64,000 nucleotides of DNA, taken from contig NC_090440.1 in NCBI RefSeq assembly GCF_031143425.1, positions 1,264,041,123 through 1,264,105,122 of the forward strand, in the 5' to 3' direction. Both the position numbers and the translations under genes were made by a program. The stretch comes from Pleurodeles waltl (taxonomy: Eukaryota > Chordata > Amphibia > Caudata > Salamandridae). Positions 34,074-45,479 of this stretch are shown one piece after another. Position 1 is the stretch's first letter. Each line of letters starts with the position of its first letter. The notes beneath the pieces are model-generated. The model saw only the letters and a list, made by a program, of their open reading frames with translations. It did no database searches and was not told the DNA's origin.

Positions 34074-34942
34074 TTAGCGTCAAAAAATGATGCTAATCTG
34101 GTCAGAATCATTTATTTTGACTCAAAACTGCCTAACGTCATTTTTTTTTAAAGCTAGCCTACCCTTTGCACCGGCTTATCCATTCCATAAATATGGTGCA
34201 AGCCGGTGCAAAACTTTTTGGGGAAAAACTGCTTTGTGCAGTTTTGCACCAAAAAGTATAAATAAGGCCCTTAATGCCTGCCCTGAGCAGGAGGTAAAAA
34301 TGACGTAAAAAATGGTGCAGTGAAATCTTGTAACTTTCACTGTGCCATCTTTTTTTGGCCTCCCTGCGTGGAAATGCCCCCCCCCCTTGCATACATTATA
34401 CCTTGCGCAGGCTACAAAGTGGCGCAATGCATGCATTGTGCCACTTTGTAAATATGGTGCACAGTGGCAGCCTCCCTAATGTGGCCCTTAGTGTGAAACA
34501 AAATGATGCTGGGGTGGCCTAAGGAGGCACAGGGGCTTGTAAATATGCCTTTAAGGGCCAGATATAGGTAGGAAAAATTTAGCGAGTCGGAAATTGCGAG
34601 TCGTTGCGACTCGCAATTTCCGACTTGCTAAATGGTATCCAAGAAGAAAACGTGACTTCAATTTGCGACTCACAATTGAAGTTGCACCGCAGATTGCGAG
34701 TCCGCTGTTTGCGAGGTCGCTTTTTGCGACCGCGCTAAAAACGAACACGCAATTTGCGAGTGAGTGTCGCAAATTGCGACTGTGCTGCAAATTGAATGCA
34801 GGTGCTGCAGAACACTCTGGAAAACACTTCCTGGCTCATGATGATGACATCACAGCCAGGAAGTTTACAAATACACCTGGGAGGAGGGAGGACCACACCC
34901 ATTTTAACAGCAAAACTGCAAACAGAGGGAACAGCAGCTACC

Positions 34943-36543
34943 ATGGCTGAGACACCAAGGAAGCGCAAACTCAAATTTGCAGAGAAAGAGCTGGAGGTGC
35001 TGACAGAGGAGTGCTGCCAGCACCATGACCAACTATTTGGGAGGGCAGCCCTCACCGTGCCAAAGGTGGAAAAGAGAAAAATATGGATGGACATCCAAGA
35101 CAAAGTGAACTCCCTGGGTGTCAGCCACCGGAGCATCGAAGAACTCAAAAAAAGGTGGTATGACCTGCGCTCCCGGACCAAGGAGATGGTGGCAGAGCGG
35201 CTCCGGGGGGTGAGGGGCACTGGAGGGGGACCGTCCACAATACCACCACCCACACCCCTGGAGGAAAGAGTAGAGGAGACCCTTGAGCCTGAGGCAGTGT
35301 GCGGGATGGGAGAGCTGGATACATCAGAGCCAGGACCATCAACCGGTGAGTACCATGAGACATGCATGTACCCTCAATAATGACATACCCCCACCTACCT
35401 TGTACACAGTAGCATGCACAACCAAAATAGCTCCATTTCAGAGTTGCAACCACCAGAATGGTGCATTATGGGCAATGTAGTCAAGTAGGCAGTTGATAGG
35501 CAACAGTTTATTAGGAAGTTGATAACAGATAGTAGATACTGACAGTGTGCCCCCTATGTCCCACAGGTCTCCCACAAGACACCCCCACCAGCCAAAGCAT
35601 CCAGGGGCCAATGGTCAGCCAGCAGCCAACAGATGACTCAGGACCAGCCACCACTGAGACCTGCACCACCAACACTCAGTCCCCTTATGATACACCAGTT
35701 GCCATACTGGTGTCTGATCCAGCACCTGGTCCCAGCCACAGTACCACTGTAGAAGACATGGAGCCTCCACTGTGTCGCAGGCGACGTGTAAATGTACCAT
35801 CACAGCGGCAGGCAGAGTCAGGGGAAGCCTCGATGACGCGTGCTGAGGCCGAACTCCTATGGGGTCAGCGTCTGCAAAAACGGGAGATTAGGAGAATTAC
35901 AGGGGCATCGCGGCACATGGAGCGAAACCAAGGCAGTAGCATGCAGCTTGTGCACACGTAGTTGCAACAAATGAACACACATATGGGCGACCTTTCACTC
36001 TCCATGCGAGAACTTGTGGCTGGACTCCTAACTCAGACAGAGGGTGCAAGGCGTTGTGACAGGCAGCTACTTAACCGGCTGGACCGCATGTCTGCCTCCA
36101 TAGTCAGGCTGGCTGTGAACACTACTGGCCTTTCTAGGCGCACAGTCAGCCTCCAAGTTGACATGGGCCACTTTGCCAGTGATGTGGCACGTGGACTGGG
36201 CCATCTCAGCCACGCTGTTGACATAATGGAGGCACGGCAGGTGGCCAGGGGCGCGGCCGACACGCCGCAAGACAGCGAGGAGGTTCCACCATCAGCAGTG
36301 TCTCTGCCAGCGACACCAGGGTGTTGCGCAGTGGAAGGGCAAGGCAGGGCACTGCTGACACCCCTGGTACCAGTCATGCTGGCCGAGGCCGGCGTAGGAT
36401 CTGAGCTCCACACTGTCCTGGGGTTGGGGCACATGAGGTCAATGTGTCCTCATGCCAGGAGGACTGTTACAGCCCCTGAACTGTTGACAATGTATATAGT
36501 TTTTTTGGTTGCACAAATTAAATCACTTGTTAGTTCCACTTAA
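34943..36543 (+). pseudogene. Harbinger Myb/SANT-like DNA-binding protein gene (H2)
   Basis: ATG 34943 opens MAETPRKRKLKFAEKELEVL with a basic N-terminus. A trihelix DNA-binding domain covers about residues 10-85, with KVEKRKIWMDIQDKVNSLGV and ELKKRWYDLRSRTKEM. Exon 1 ends at 35345, and a GT-AG intron of 221 bp (35346-35566) joins in phase to exon 2. Exon 2 encodes a Ser/Thr/Pro-rich linker, a basic patch (PPLCRRRRVNVP) and a helical region. A single TAG at 35959-35961 interrupts the frame, which then stays open to TAA 36541-36543. In this family the protein binds the element ends and cooperates with the transposase. One nonsense change seems to separate this copy from an open frame. Confidence 0.85.
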
Positions 36544-37766
36544 CACCTGGACTCTTTGTGTGTGACATTAGTGAGTGTGGTGACAGTTAGCACGTACCTT
36601 CCAAAGTATTGGTTTGCAATGTGTTCCCGTCTCAGTCTGCCTTGATTTGTGATGCTTCTATCCCCATGATGGCGATGTGGTAGCTCTTGCTCTTCATCCT
36701 CCGAATCTGGGTCTTCAGGGGTGAGAGGTAGCCCACGTCTGGTGGCAATGTTGTGCAGTATAGCGCATGCGACAACAATCTTGAAAGCTGTTATTGGGGT
36801 ATACTGGAGGGCACCTCCACTTCTGTGGAGGCATCTGAATCTTGCTTTCAGCAGTCCAAAGGTCCATTCTATGATATTTCTGGTCCTCTTATGTGCACTG
36901 GTGTATCGCCTCTCTGTCTCATTGCTGGGTGTTAAGTACGGGGTAAGTATCCATGGTCGAAGTGCATATGCACTGTCACCTGTTTGGCACAAAATGCACA
37001 ATGTTAGCAGGGCATAGATGGGTTCCACATTGACCTGTGTGTATGTCTGCAAGGTGTATTCAGCTATACCTAGGAGGTATCCGTCTCCAAACTCTCCACG
37101 TTCTAGGCGTTGGTGTATCCCCACTGTGTATGAAAATGTAGGAGTCATCTGTACTCCCAGGAAATTTGGCAACCATGTCAGTGATAACATAATGGGCGTC
37201 ACATACTACCTGGATGTTGAGTGAGTGGGTACACTTCCTATTGCGGAACAGATATTCCAGATTTGCAGGAGGGCATATTTGTATATGTGTCCCGTCTACA
37301 CACCCTATGACATGGGGGAAGTTGGCAATCCTGTAGAATTCCAACTTGGTGCTATTGATTTCTGCCTCATTCCTGGGTAGGTATATGTATCAGGACATGT
37401 GTGTGAGTAAGGCATATAGGAATGCCCTGAAGAACCGTGAGAGTGAACTTTGGGATACCCCACCTGCCACGGCAATGACCCCTGATAGCTACCCGAGGCC
37501 AAGAGGTGCAGTGAGCAAAGCACTTGCACATGCGTAGGGATGGCGCAGCCGCGCACAGTCTGGTGTTGTAGCTGTGGTTTGAGTAATTCTATTAAATCTA
37601 GTATTGCTGCACTGCTGAGTCTATATTTATCACAAATCTTCTCCTCAGTTTGTTGGAAAAGTGTCTGCCTGGTTCTGTATATCTTCTCCTGTCTCTGGCT
37701 CCTCCTCCTCCTCTGCTGTGCGGCGTGGGCTCTCCTCCTCATTCCTATCACACATATCTCCGCCAT
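36540..37766 (-). pseudogene. Harbinger DDE transposase (H2), two exons, frameshifted
   Basis: The minus-strand reading starts at ATG 37766 (MAEICVIGMRRRAHAAQQRR). It includes KYRLSSAAILDLIELLKPQL and VQVLCSLHLLASGSYQG, then shifts frame near 37490. It resumes with KLEFYRIANFPHVIGCVDGT (first catalytic Asp). A run of four G near 37111 causes a second shift before LERGEFGDGYLLG. A GT-AG intron of 90 bp (37069-36980) is followed by GDSAYALRPW (second Asp) and NIIEWTFGLLKARFRCLH (catalytic Glu). The tail is acidic. Its TAA (36542-36540) overlaps the stop of the Myb-like gene in a shared TTAA. Catalytic residues are kept; the frameshifts inactivate it. Confidence 0.9.
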
Positions 37767-38138
37767 CTTGAGTAACCCAGATGCCTTCTGGGTCTCCTTT
37801 TATACTTTGGTAATGGTTACCACCTGCTCTGAGTTAGTGGTAACTTGGAAGTGCAAAATGGGCTTTTTGCGACTAGTCGCAATTTGCGAGTGGCTATTGC
37901 ATATGGTTTGCGACTCGCAAATTGCGACTTCCTATTTGCGGGTCGCAAAATGGGGTCGCTATTTTTGCAAGTCGGTAATGGCTCGCGATGCATTTTGCGA
38001 GTCGGGAATGGGATTTCTGCATCCCATTTCCGATTTTGCGGGGTCGCAAATTGCGATTCGGGCCATTTGCGACTCGCAAAAGTTTCCTACATCTGGCCCT
38101 AAGTACCTTATCTATGTATAGCTCTATATGTTTGTTTA

Positions 38139-38144
<6 letters not shown>

Positions 38145-38184
<40 letters not shown>
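38145..38184. repeat. (TA)n microsatellite
   Basis: Forty bases of uninterrupted TA lie between the end of H2 and a family A copy. Confidence 0.97.
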
Positions 38185-38188
<4 letters not shown>

Positions 38189-38195
38189 TATAATA

Positions 38196-40430
38196 CATCA
38201 CTATTAGAAACGGGGTCTTTGGTTGGCAGTCAGGTTACCCCCCTGTCCAATTAAGGACCCTCACTCTAGTCAGGGTAAGTCACACACATTCCAAATTATC
38301 CTGTGCTCACCATCTGGTTGCTTGGCACTGAGCAGACAGGCCTAACATAGGAGGCAATGTGTAAAGTATTTGTGCTATAACTCATGCAATAACACAGTAT
38401 AAACACGACAAAAATACACCAAACAGGTTTAGAAAAATATAGAATATTTATCTGATCAAAACAATCAGTATTTGATAAGTACCCGTTGAAATATCACTTT
38501 AGAAAATGATAAAAAGAGTCTTAAGTTCTCATAAGAAATAAGTATCTCTTGCAAGCAAAAGTACCTTGTTTGCGTCTAAATTATCCGCAAGGGACCGCAG
38601 AGGAGGAGATGCATGGAAAACAGGGAGGTGTGCGTCGGTTTCTCCGGGTGCACACAGATGATGCGTCGATATTTTCCACACAGCTAGGGCCTTGAGTCGC
38701 TTTCCAGCTTGGGGACTTGGATCCTCTTTGAGTTGTGCGGTATTTCTGCACCCCAGGGATGATGAGGCTAAATCCTGGGCGTGTGGGACGCAGTCACGGG
38801 ACCTGTGTCAATCCTGTGGGCGATGCAGGGAAATTTCTTTCCTATGGCAGGCACTGCGTCGATTCCCCTTCTTAGGAAGTCGGGCTGCGTCGTTCCCACT
38901 TGGCAATGCATCGATCCAGTGGGGAATGCGTTGAAGTTCTGGTCGCAACACTGGCACTATGGAGACCTCCACTCGGGGAGACAGGCTGAGTCATTCCGGT
39001 TTGGCATGCAGTGATTTTCTCACCGCGGTGCAGGCTGTGCTTCGATTCCAGCAGGCTGTGCGTCAATATTTTTGCAGCAAAAGGAGTTCTTTGCAGAGAT
39101 GAAGTCTTTTGGGCCGTGAGACCTAAGAAAACAGGAGGCAAGCTCAATCCAAGGCCTTGGAGAGCACTTCTCAGCAGAGCCAGAGGGCAGCAAGGCAGTA
39201 GGGCAACAGCAAAGCAGCAGTCCTTCTCAGAAAAGCAGTCCAGATGAGTCCTTTGGGCAGCCAGGCAGTTCTTCTTGGCAGGTTTCAGGTTCTTGGGCAG
39301 AGTGTCTGTCCCAAAGAGTATCTTGAAGTGTCAAGAAGTGTCTGACTTCAGAAGTGGCTGTAGAAGTGTCTGTCTGTGATGGTAAAGTCAGAGGCCCTGT
39401 TCAAATCCCCAAATGTGCCTTTGAAGTGGGGGATACTTCAAAGAGTGGCTTAGAAGTGCACAAAGTCCCCTTTCAGTTCCATCATGTCTGCCAGGGACCA
39501 GTAGAAGTTTTGGAAGTCCATTGTGTGAAGGCAGGCCCTCCACCTTCCCAGCCCAGGAAGACCCATTTAGTTTGCAGATGTTTGCAGGTGTGACTAAGCA
39601 TCCTGTGTTTGGGGTTGTCTGAGAGAAATGCGCAAGGGAGCTGTGTACTAACCTAGCCAGACGTGGATTTTAAGGCACAGAAGGATTTAAGCATAGAGAA
39701 ATGCTCACTTTTTAAAAGTGGCATTTCTAGAATAGCAATATTAAACCCAACTTCACCAATAAGCAGGATTTTCTATTACCATTCTGGCCATACTAAATAT
39801 GACCTGGCTACTCCTTTCAGATCAGAATCTACCACTCAAACAGTATATGAGGGTAGCCCTAATGCTATCCTATGAAAGGACCAGGCCTCACAGCAGTGTA
39901 AAACTAATATAGGAGTTTTACGCTACCAGGACATATAGAACACCCATGTTAATGTTCTGCCTTTTACCTACGTAGCACCCTGTCCTGTGGGCTACCTAGG
40001 GCCCACCTTGGGGGTGACTTATATGTATAAAAAGGGGGGTTTAAGGCTTGGCAATTACTTTTAAATGCCAAGTCAAAGTGGCAGTGAAACTGCACACACA
40101 GGCCTTGCAGTGGCAGGCCTGAGACATGGTTAAGGGCTACTTATGTTGGTGGCACAAGCAGTGCTGCAGGCCCACAAGTAGTATTTAATTAACAGGCCCT
40201 AGGCACATGTAGTGCACTTTGCTAGGGACTTACAAGTAAATTCAATATGCCAATTGAGTATGAGCCAATGTCACCATGTTTTAGGGAGAGAGCATATGCA
40301 CTTTAGCACTGATTAGCAGTGGTAAAGTGTATGGAGTCTTAAAGTCAGCAAAAATGAGGTCAGAAAAAGAGAAGAAGGAAGGCACAATGTTTGGGGCACA
40401 ACAGATAGGCCAATTCCAACAACAACATAT
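38196..40430 (-). repeat. Long non-coding dispersed repeat, family A copy 2
   Basis: This is the reverse complement of family A copy 1 (5735-8828): 38218-38239 matches 8791-8812 with one mismatch, and 40315-40329 matches 15 of 15 bases near 5828. Its middle part (38600-39070) is rich in GCGTCGAT-like units comparable to the GATGCA units of copy 1. No recognisable protein is encoded. Confidence 0.7.
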
Positions 40431-40477
40431 GTGCAGATTTATATATATTTATTTATGTAAGCACAAGGCAGTGGGCA

Positions 40478-40480
<3 letters not shown>

Positions 40481-40520
<40 letters not shown>
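40481..40520. repeat. (TA)n then (CA)n microsatellite
   Basis: TA repeats run to 40510 and five CA units follow. Confidence 0.95.
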
Positions 40521-40826
40521 TTTCCACCAACTGGCTCTCCCACGAACCAAAGGAGCACCTTAATGTTCTCAAGCACAACGTATTCCGGCTGCCGCCTGTT
40601 TCAAATGCTATGTACAAATGCACACTCGCGCATCATGCTTTAAATCAATTATCCTCATTTGTAGAACAATTTGCATAGAGAAAGCACTAGAATATCCCAT
40701 GTTTTTTGCTCAGTTTAAACGCCGCCATTTAAGTATGCTAAAATGAGGCACACTCATCCTTATTCCATTTTTATTGCGAGTGACATTTTAATGATCCATT
40801 TATTGTTCCCCATTGCTCTCCACCTA

Positions 40827-40831
<5 letters not shown>

Positions 40832-40883
<52 letters not shown>
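40832..40883. repeat. (TA)n microsatellite
   Basis: About 26 TA units are present, directly followed by a second copy of a 19 bp sequence (TTATTTATGTAAGCACAAG, 40885-40903) that also occurs at 40449-40467 just before the previous microsatellite. Confidence 0.95.
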
Positions 40884-40887
<4 letters not shown>

Positions 40888-41145
40888 TTTATGTAAGCAC
40901 AAGCAGTACCCACTAGCAAACCTACTGCTGTTCTGAAGAAAGGGCTGCAAGTTTTAGACTAAGAGGAATATGAAAATAATAATGACTGTAATAATGAGAT
41001 CAAGGTACATTACTTAAAACAACTCTGAACTATTTTATTTTTTATATGCAGTCTTTTACAGGCATGGTTTGGGTCCTGTCTTTACAAGAATCAGAGAAAA
41101 ATAACTTTGAAAGGAAAATTGCATTATGGAATAACATGCTATTAC

Positions 41146-41317
41146 CTATCTCTGATGCCGCACAGATCGATATGTAAATCACTGAAGTTCCCCAGGGATC
41201 CTTGCTGCACCAAGATGAGGTCCTTGGGCTGGTTATCAATAAAGATGAGCCTCATGCAGCCTTGGAAAGCAGTGATGGGATTTAAACATTGAGAATCACT
41301 GGAATTATTCGGACACC
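41146..41317 (-). CDS. CNTNAP: CNTNAP (contactin-associated protein) exon: laminin G end to EGF boundary
   Basis: On the minus strand a pyrimidine-rich tract and CAG precede the exon at 41317, and GTAAT follows its last base at 41146, so it is 172 bp with GT-AG borders. It completes a glycine codon from the upstream exon and reads [49 protein letters not shown] and GIRDR. This is the C-terminal end of a laminin G domain just before an EGF-like repeat in the neurexin-like CNTNAP adhesion receptors, which organise axo-glial and synaptic contacts with contactins. The frame is open and the intervening introns are full of transposons. CNTNAP2, 4 and 5 are too similar to separate by eye. Confidence 0.92.
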
Positions 41318-43372
41318 CTGCGGGAAAAAAGAAGGCCATTAAAATGATGATAATGATATCTTCTAGCAGCTCGGTTCCAAGCCCCAGAGGTCTCAAAATG
41401 CCTGACATTTCAAATGTTGCAATATTTTTGTGCTATATTTTAAGTTAAGAAGCAAGACTCGATAATCTGAAATGTCACACAAAATGATGCTGTAGACAGG
41501 GCAGGTCTTTAATAATATACCAATATTATCTAAATGTATTCATTTTCAATCTTAAAGTACAGGGAATAGTTTACTAGGCATCTATTTACAACAATCTACC
41601 ATTAAAGATGAGAGAAGAGTCTTTTAATATGTCAGCTTCTATGTGTTTGCAAAATTGTATCCTATAAAAGTGTTTGGGCTGAGACCGTTCATTTTTTATG
41701 CGATGCATGATACAAAGGAATCAGAGGCTGTAATTTGACCAAAGTGCACAAAACAAAGGGCACTCTACCAAAATTACTGCTGTTTCAGAAAGCAAAACAC
41801 AGGGATACCTCAAGGATTTTAAGGGCCCTCGGTCAACCATGTTTCTGATGGCCCCTGTTCCCAAAAACCTTGAATTTGTGATCCATTTTTCACACTCAGT
41901 GAATTAGGCCTTTACTTTCCTGAAATGGTAAAAGAAAGAAGACAAATGGCAGGCACCCATGCGTGTAACATCCTTCTTTCACTGAAGCTGCCCATTGCCT
42001 TCATCCTCTTGCAGCACACAGGTTGGCATGGGTATGAACCAGCGACATTCCAGTTTGATGCTATAATAATATTCTTTCGTGTACACTTATGGTTTACTTG
42101 CCCACATTTTATGACCAAAAGATGTACAGGAAACAACATCACATGAACTCTAACCTGACCATGACATGAATTTCAACCTGATCATGACATCACATGTAAA
42201 TGATCACGCAGTATATGACCTTGAGGAGACCGCAGGAAAAGACAATCTGGCCTTTGATTCGTAGGTCTTCACTGTGGGGTGGAGGGGCTCGGCTAAACTC
42301 TTAGGAGTATATTATTGTTCACCATACAAACATGGTAGCAGATGAGCTTTGCTTGTCCGTTCTAGTTTAGCCATTTGCCACCCATTGTTTATGTATTAAC
42401 TGTGCATGGTTTTCTGCCCTACCCTTTCCTTTTTTAGTAATATCCTAAAGTCCTAGAACATGTAGTGTACTGTTTCCAGTAGTTTCCGTACTCTCAGAGC
42501 AAACATGGTCTCTAGCTTCAACCTTCTTCACAAAATTAAAGTAACTCTACCTTTCTTTTGTGTCTCCAAGAGTAACAAGCATTTGCAATGCAATTGGTCT
42601 CGTGTTTGCTCAAGTTAGAGCTATTAGCATTGTAATCTCCTAACCAGACTTTTCTTGCCACATAAATTGAAAATGAAATATACAACAGTTTCACATAACT
42701 AACCAGACTTTTGTTGCCATATAAACTGAAAAGCAAAAGTTGCACATAAGCGAGCCGACTGCACCATCAGCAAATACACAAAGGGGAATAAAAGTTCACT
42801 TGCAGTGAAACCTAACGGCAAAAGTTCAATTATCCATGTAACTTGCAAAAGTGCAATTACCTATGTAACAGGATCGTAAGTTTTAAGTAGTTGGCCGGTG
42901 CACTTGATGGGGGCTAAACAAAAAAAGGCATGACGTATGCATGCCTTTCACTAATGAAAGCTTGCAGATTTTAAAAGGCAAGCCTACAAACCAATGAAAG
43001 TGACTGACGGGAAATGAGCATGGTTAGAAACCCAAAGAGAGATTACAGCAGGGGATGGAGCGCTTGCGCGCTCCTTGCTAAAAAGGAGTTAGGAAATGAG
43101 CAAAAGAAGAAAAAAGACAGGGGTAGAAAGGAGAAGAGAGAGTGAAAGGAAGAGGGAGGCGGTAGCATGGTAAAGGTTTATAGAACAGAGGAGATGAGAG
43201 GAAGAGATAAGGGATGAATTATATGACTTCATGACCCATATTTATTTCTTTTCTTGCTAACTATATGAACATATTTTGAATACCACTTCGCTAATGTCTA
43301 ACTGAAGGCTACTAACAAAGGCTCGTGAATGACTGCTCTTTTCACTAAAATGGAGTTTGTCTGTTCACTCAC
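41318..43372 (-). other. CNTNAP intron, 2.06 kb
   Basis: The intron between the two in-phase exons starts GTGAG at 43372 and ends in a pyrimidine tract plus CAG at 41318. It is AT-rich and mostly looks unique, without a clear transposon; frames inside it show no known motif. A GC-rich inverted stretch near 43060-43080 (AGCGCTTGCGCGCT) is the only local oddity. Confidence 0.85.
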
Positions 43373-43522
43373 CTCCAAAATAGTATCTGTCTCCCGAGTA
43401 AATCTGCAGTAGGTTGTTCGCATCAACAGGAGATGGGACGCCATTATCTAAAGTAAGGGTTATTCGCTGTCTTCTTGCATTTATGTTAACCATGTGCCAC
43501 AGGCCATCATTCAGATCCACAC
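43373..43522 (-). CDS. CNTNAP: CNTNAP exon: laminin G domain, upstream exon
   Basis: The minus-strand exon is 150 bp, preceded by TTTTCTAG and followed by GTGAGTG. It begins with the last two bases of a glycine codon and reads [32 protein letters not shown] and [14 protein letters not shown], core strands of a laminin G domain typical of CNTNAP proteins. It ends after one base of a codon, and the exon at 41317 supplies the other two, giving the conserved YYFGGCP junction. The protein is a single-pass neuronal membrane receptor. The next upstream exon was not found in the remaining 20 kb. Confidence 0.93.
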
Positions 43523-44059
43523 CTAGAAAACACAATAGTTAAAAGCAATTGGCTAAGAGAGACAGGCTTTTCAGATGACATGGCACACAAGGAAAATGAA
43601 AAACTTTTAAGGAGTATTGTTCTGACTCTATTCTCTACAAATGTTTTTCTCTATACATTACGCTGTCGAAAAGAAACCTATAAAGTAATGGTGATTGATG
43701 AACTTTACAAATAATGTGGTGTGAACACTCTCTAAAAATTGCACAATGCACATGCAAAGCTGACTTACTCTATAAGGGACCAAAGAGTTGTCTCCACACA
43801 AGAAATATTTTTTTTAAAAATTGAGCAAATAATACATTGTATGCCAAAATGCAAACATAGATTAGCTAAGAATCCATAGGCTTTATCAGGGAGCAAGAAC
43901 TATTCCACTGCTTCATTATGTCCTAATCAAGCCCACCTCTCCCCAGTGATGCTAGGGGAATCATCTTCTCTAAAACAACTCTTAACAAAATAATGACAAA
44001 TCAGTGCATTTTTAGTACACTGCCTCAAAAGGGTTAGCTACCAAGCCATTACCTCCTCA
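43523..44059 (-). other. CNTNAP intron, AT-rich, no gene seen
   Basis: This is the upstream intron of the gene, presumably continuing to the end of the window with transposons inserted. No exon-like frame with splice sites and a CNTNAP motif was seen. Confidence 0.7.
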
Positions 44060-45003
44060 CCTTTTTTACTCGTCCCATCCCATACCTTACTGTGGCCATT
44101 CACTCCCTTATGTCAGCCATCTAAAGCTGTTTCATTTAGGAAAAGAACTTCATGGTGTATGAAACCTCCCCTTCCTCAGACTTACAGTTTTTTCTTTTTT
44201 GTTCCCTTCCCTTATGGGGCTGTTGAGATGTTGCAGTAGCCCCTCATGCTACTGAAGATATGCCATATTATTTGTACATGTTGTTAACACATGAGTATGG
44301 CACTTAATTAGCGGGTGCTAGGGCAGCCCTCACGAGTTGCTGGCAGCAATCCTTTTGGGATAGTTTGGACTGGGTGTGTTATGGCTGGCTGGGAACCACT
44401 GTAGATGTGCCTTTGGTTGCCGGGGCACTGCAGGCTACTTTGGCCATTTAATGGGCTGCTTGAATAGCAAACTTCTCCCAAATGGTTACCAAAGCTGCAC
44501 ATCTCCCAGGAGCAGTCTGTTGTTTTTACCCTGATGCCATGTGCGTAGCCGTGTCTCCCTGAGATCGGCTTTCATTTTTTGAAACAAGTGCTCTCGCTCT
44601 CAATAAACTGGATTGATCCCAGGGGCCAGTGTCTGTTGCAAACAAATTTCTGGTGACTTCGCATATGCGAGTTTGCAGGAATGCAGTCTACGCTCTTACT
44701 TTCCTTTGAGTGTTTACATGTTCCTGTATGCAGCTGCCTCATTCTTCAACCTCCTCTTGGGCAGTCGTTTGCTGCTGCTGTGTCACACTTGGAGGATCAG
44801 GAAATATAGAGTCCCCTCCTCTCACCTTTTTCTATCTACATGAGGTGCCTATTCTCTGACTGAGTCTGGTATAGTTTGCTGTTGCAGGACCCTTGGAGTA
44901 TTTATGGATCCTCGTTTCTCTCATGTTCTCTCTCCTTATGGGCTTTTGCTCAATAAGCCATGGGCAAGCACTCTCACAAGACACAATCTCCTCTGATAGA
45001 CTC

Positions 45004-45470
45004 ATCATCATCATCATCAGCTTTATTTCGGCGGTAGGCCATAAAAGCAACATCCTATCAATAACAAGTAAAAAAATATATATATAGACAATCTATTAAA
45101 ATACTTTGCAGTTATTAAGATCATTGAAAAGGTAAAATGATAAAATCAAATAAATAAGTACTCATTTAGATAAAAAAATATCATTACAATTCATATTTGG
45201 TTTCTAATTGTTTCAATCATTTTACCCCCAGACGAAATCCTACAGGGCCATCCTTTCTAATTGTACTATTTCTGTATGGAAAGGGGCCACGTCAGGTAAA
45301 AAACATGCTTTCCCACTATTATTACTACGTGTTAACCAATGACCATGATATCAAAATGTATTCTACAAGCTGTAATGGTCATTCTTTAGATCTCACGATC
45401 TAGGCACTTCTCAGAAAACCGGTGACTGAGAACACTACCTTTCCGCTAGTGTCGCTTAACAACACACATA
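45004..45470 (-). mobile_element. 5'-truncated LINE tail inserted in the DIRS-like element
   Basis: GATAGACTC flanks both sides (44995-45003 and 45471-45479), a 9 bp target duplication. On the minus strand the insert ends with AATAAAGC followed by about five ATG/ATGA-type triplets, a microsatellite tail as left by non-L1 LINEs. No coding remains. Confidence 0.8.
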
Positions 45471-45479
45471 GATAGACTC

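Larger units (their letters stand above)
32640..34551. repeat. Nest of palindromic MITEs with GGGGCATATTTA ends
   Basis: The outer ends are GGGGGCATATTTACAAG (about 32642) and its mirror CTTGTAAATATGCC (about 34537-34550). Inside lies a complete inverted-repeat element (32890-34073), and within that further partial copies begin at about 33116 and 33245. The unit sequences are AT-rich with repeated 'aaaaatgactc' and 'ggtgctaga' motifs. No coding sequence is present. The array directly abuts the H2 Harbinger element. Confidence 0.65.
34555..38099. mobile_element. PIF/Harbinger element H2, 3.5 kb, nearly complete
   Basis: The left end is GGGCCAGATATAGG and the right end in reverse complement is GGGCCAGATGTAGG. 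TAA flanks it at 34552-34554 and 38100-38102. Both subterminal regions (34555-34790 and 37860-38099) are dense in TTGCGA or its complement, at least ten copies on each side, often as TTGCGAGTCGC or its mirror. Two genes face each other: a Myb-like protein (plus strand) and a DDE transposase (minus strand). A few disabling changes make it non-autonomous today. Confidence 0.92.

Noticed and set aside
45004..45470. ATCATCATC run as a simple microsatellite only
   Set aside because: The 9 bp target duplication and adjacent poly(A)-type signal show it is the tail of a LINE insertion.
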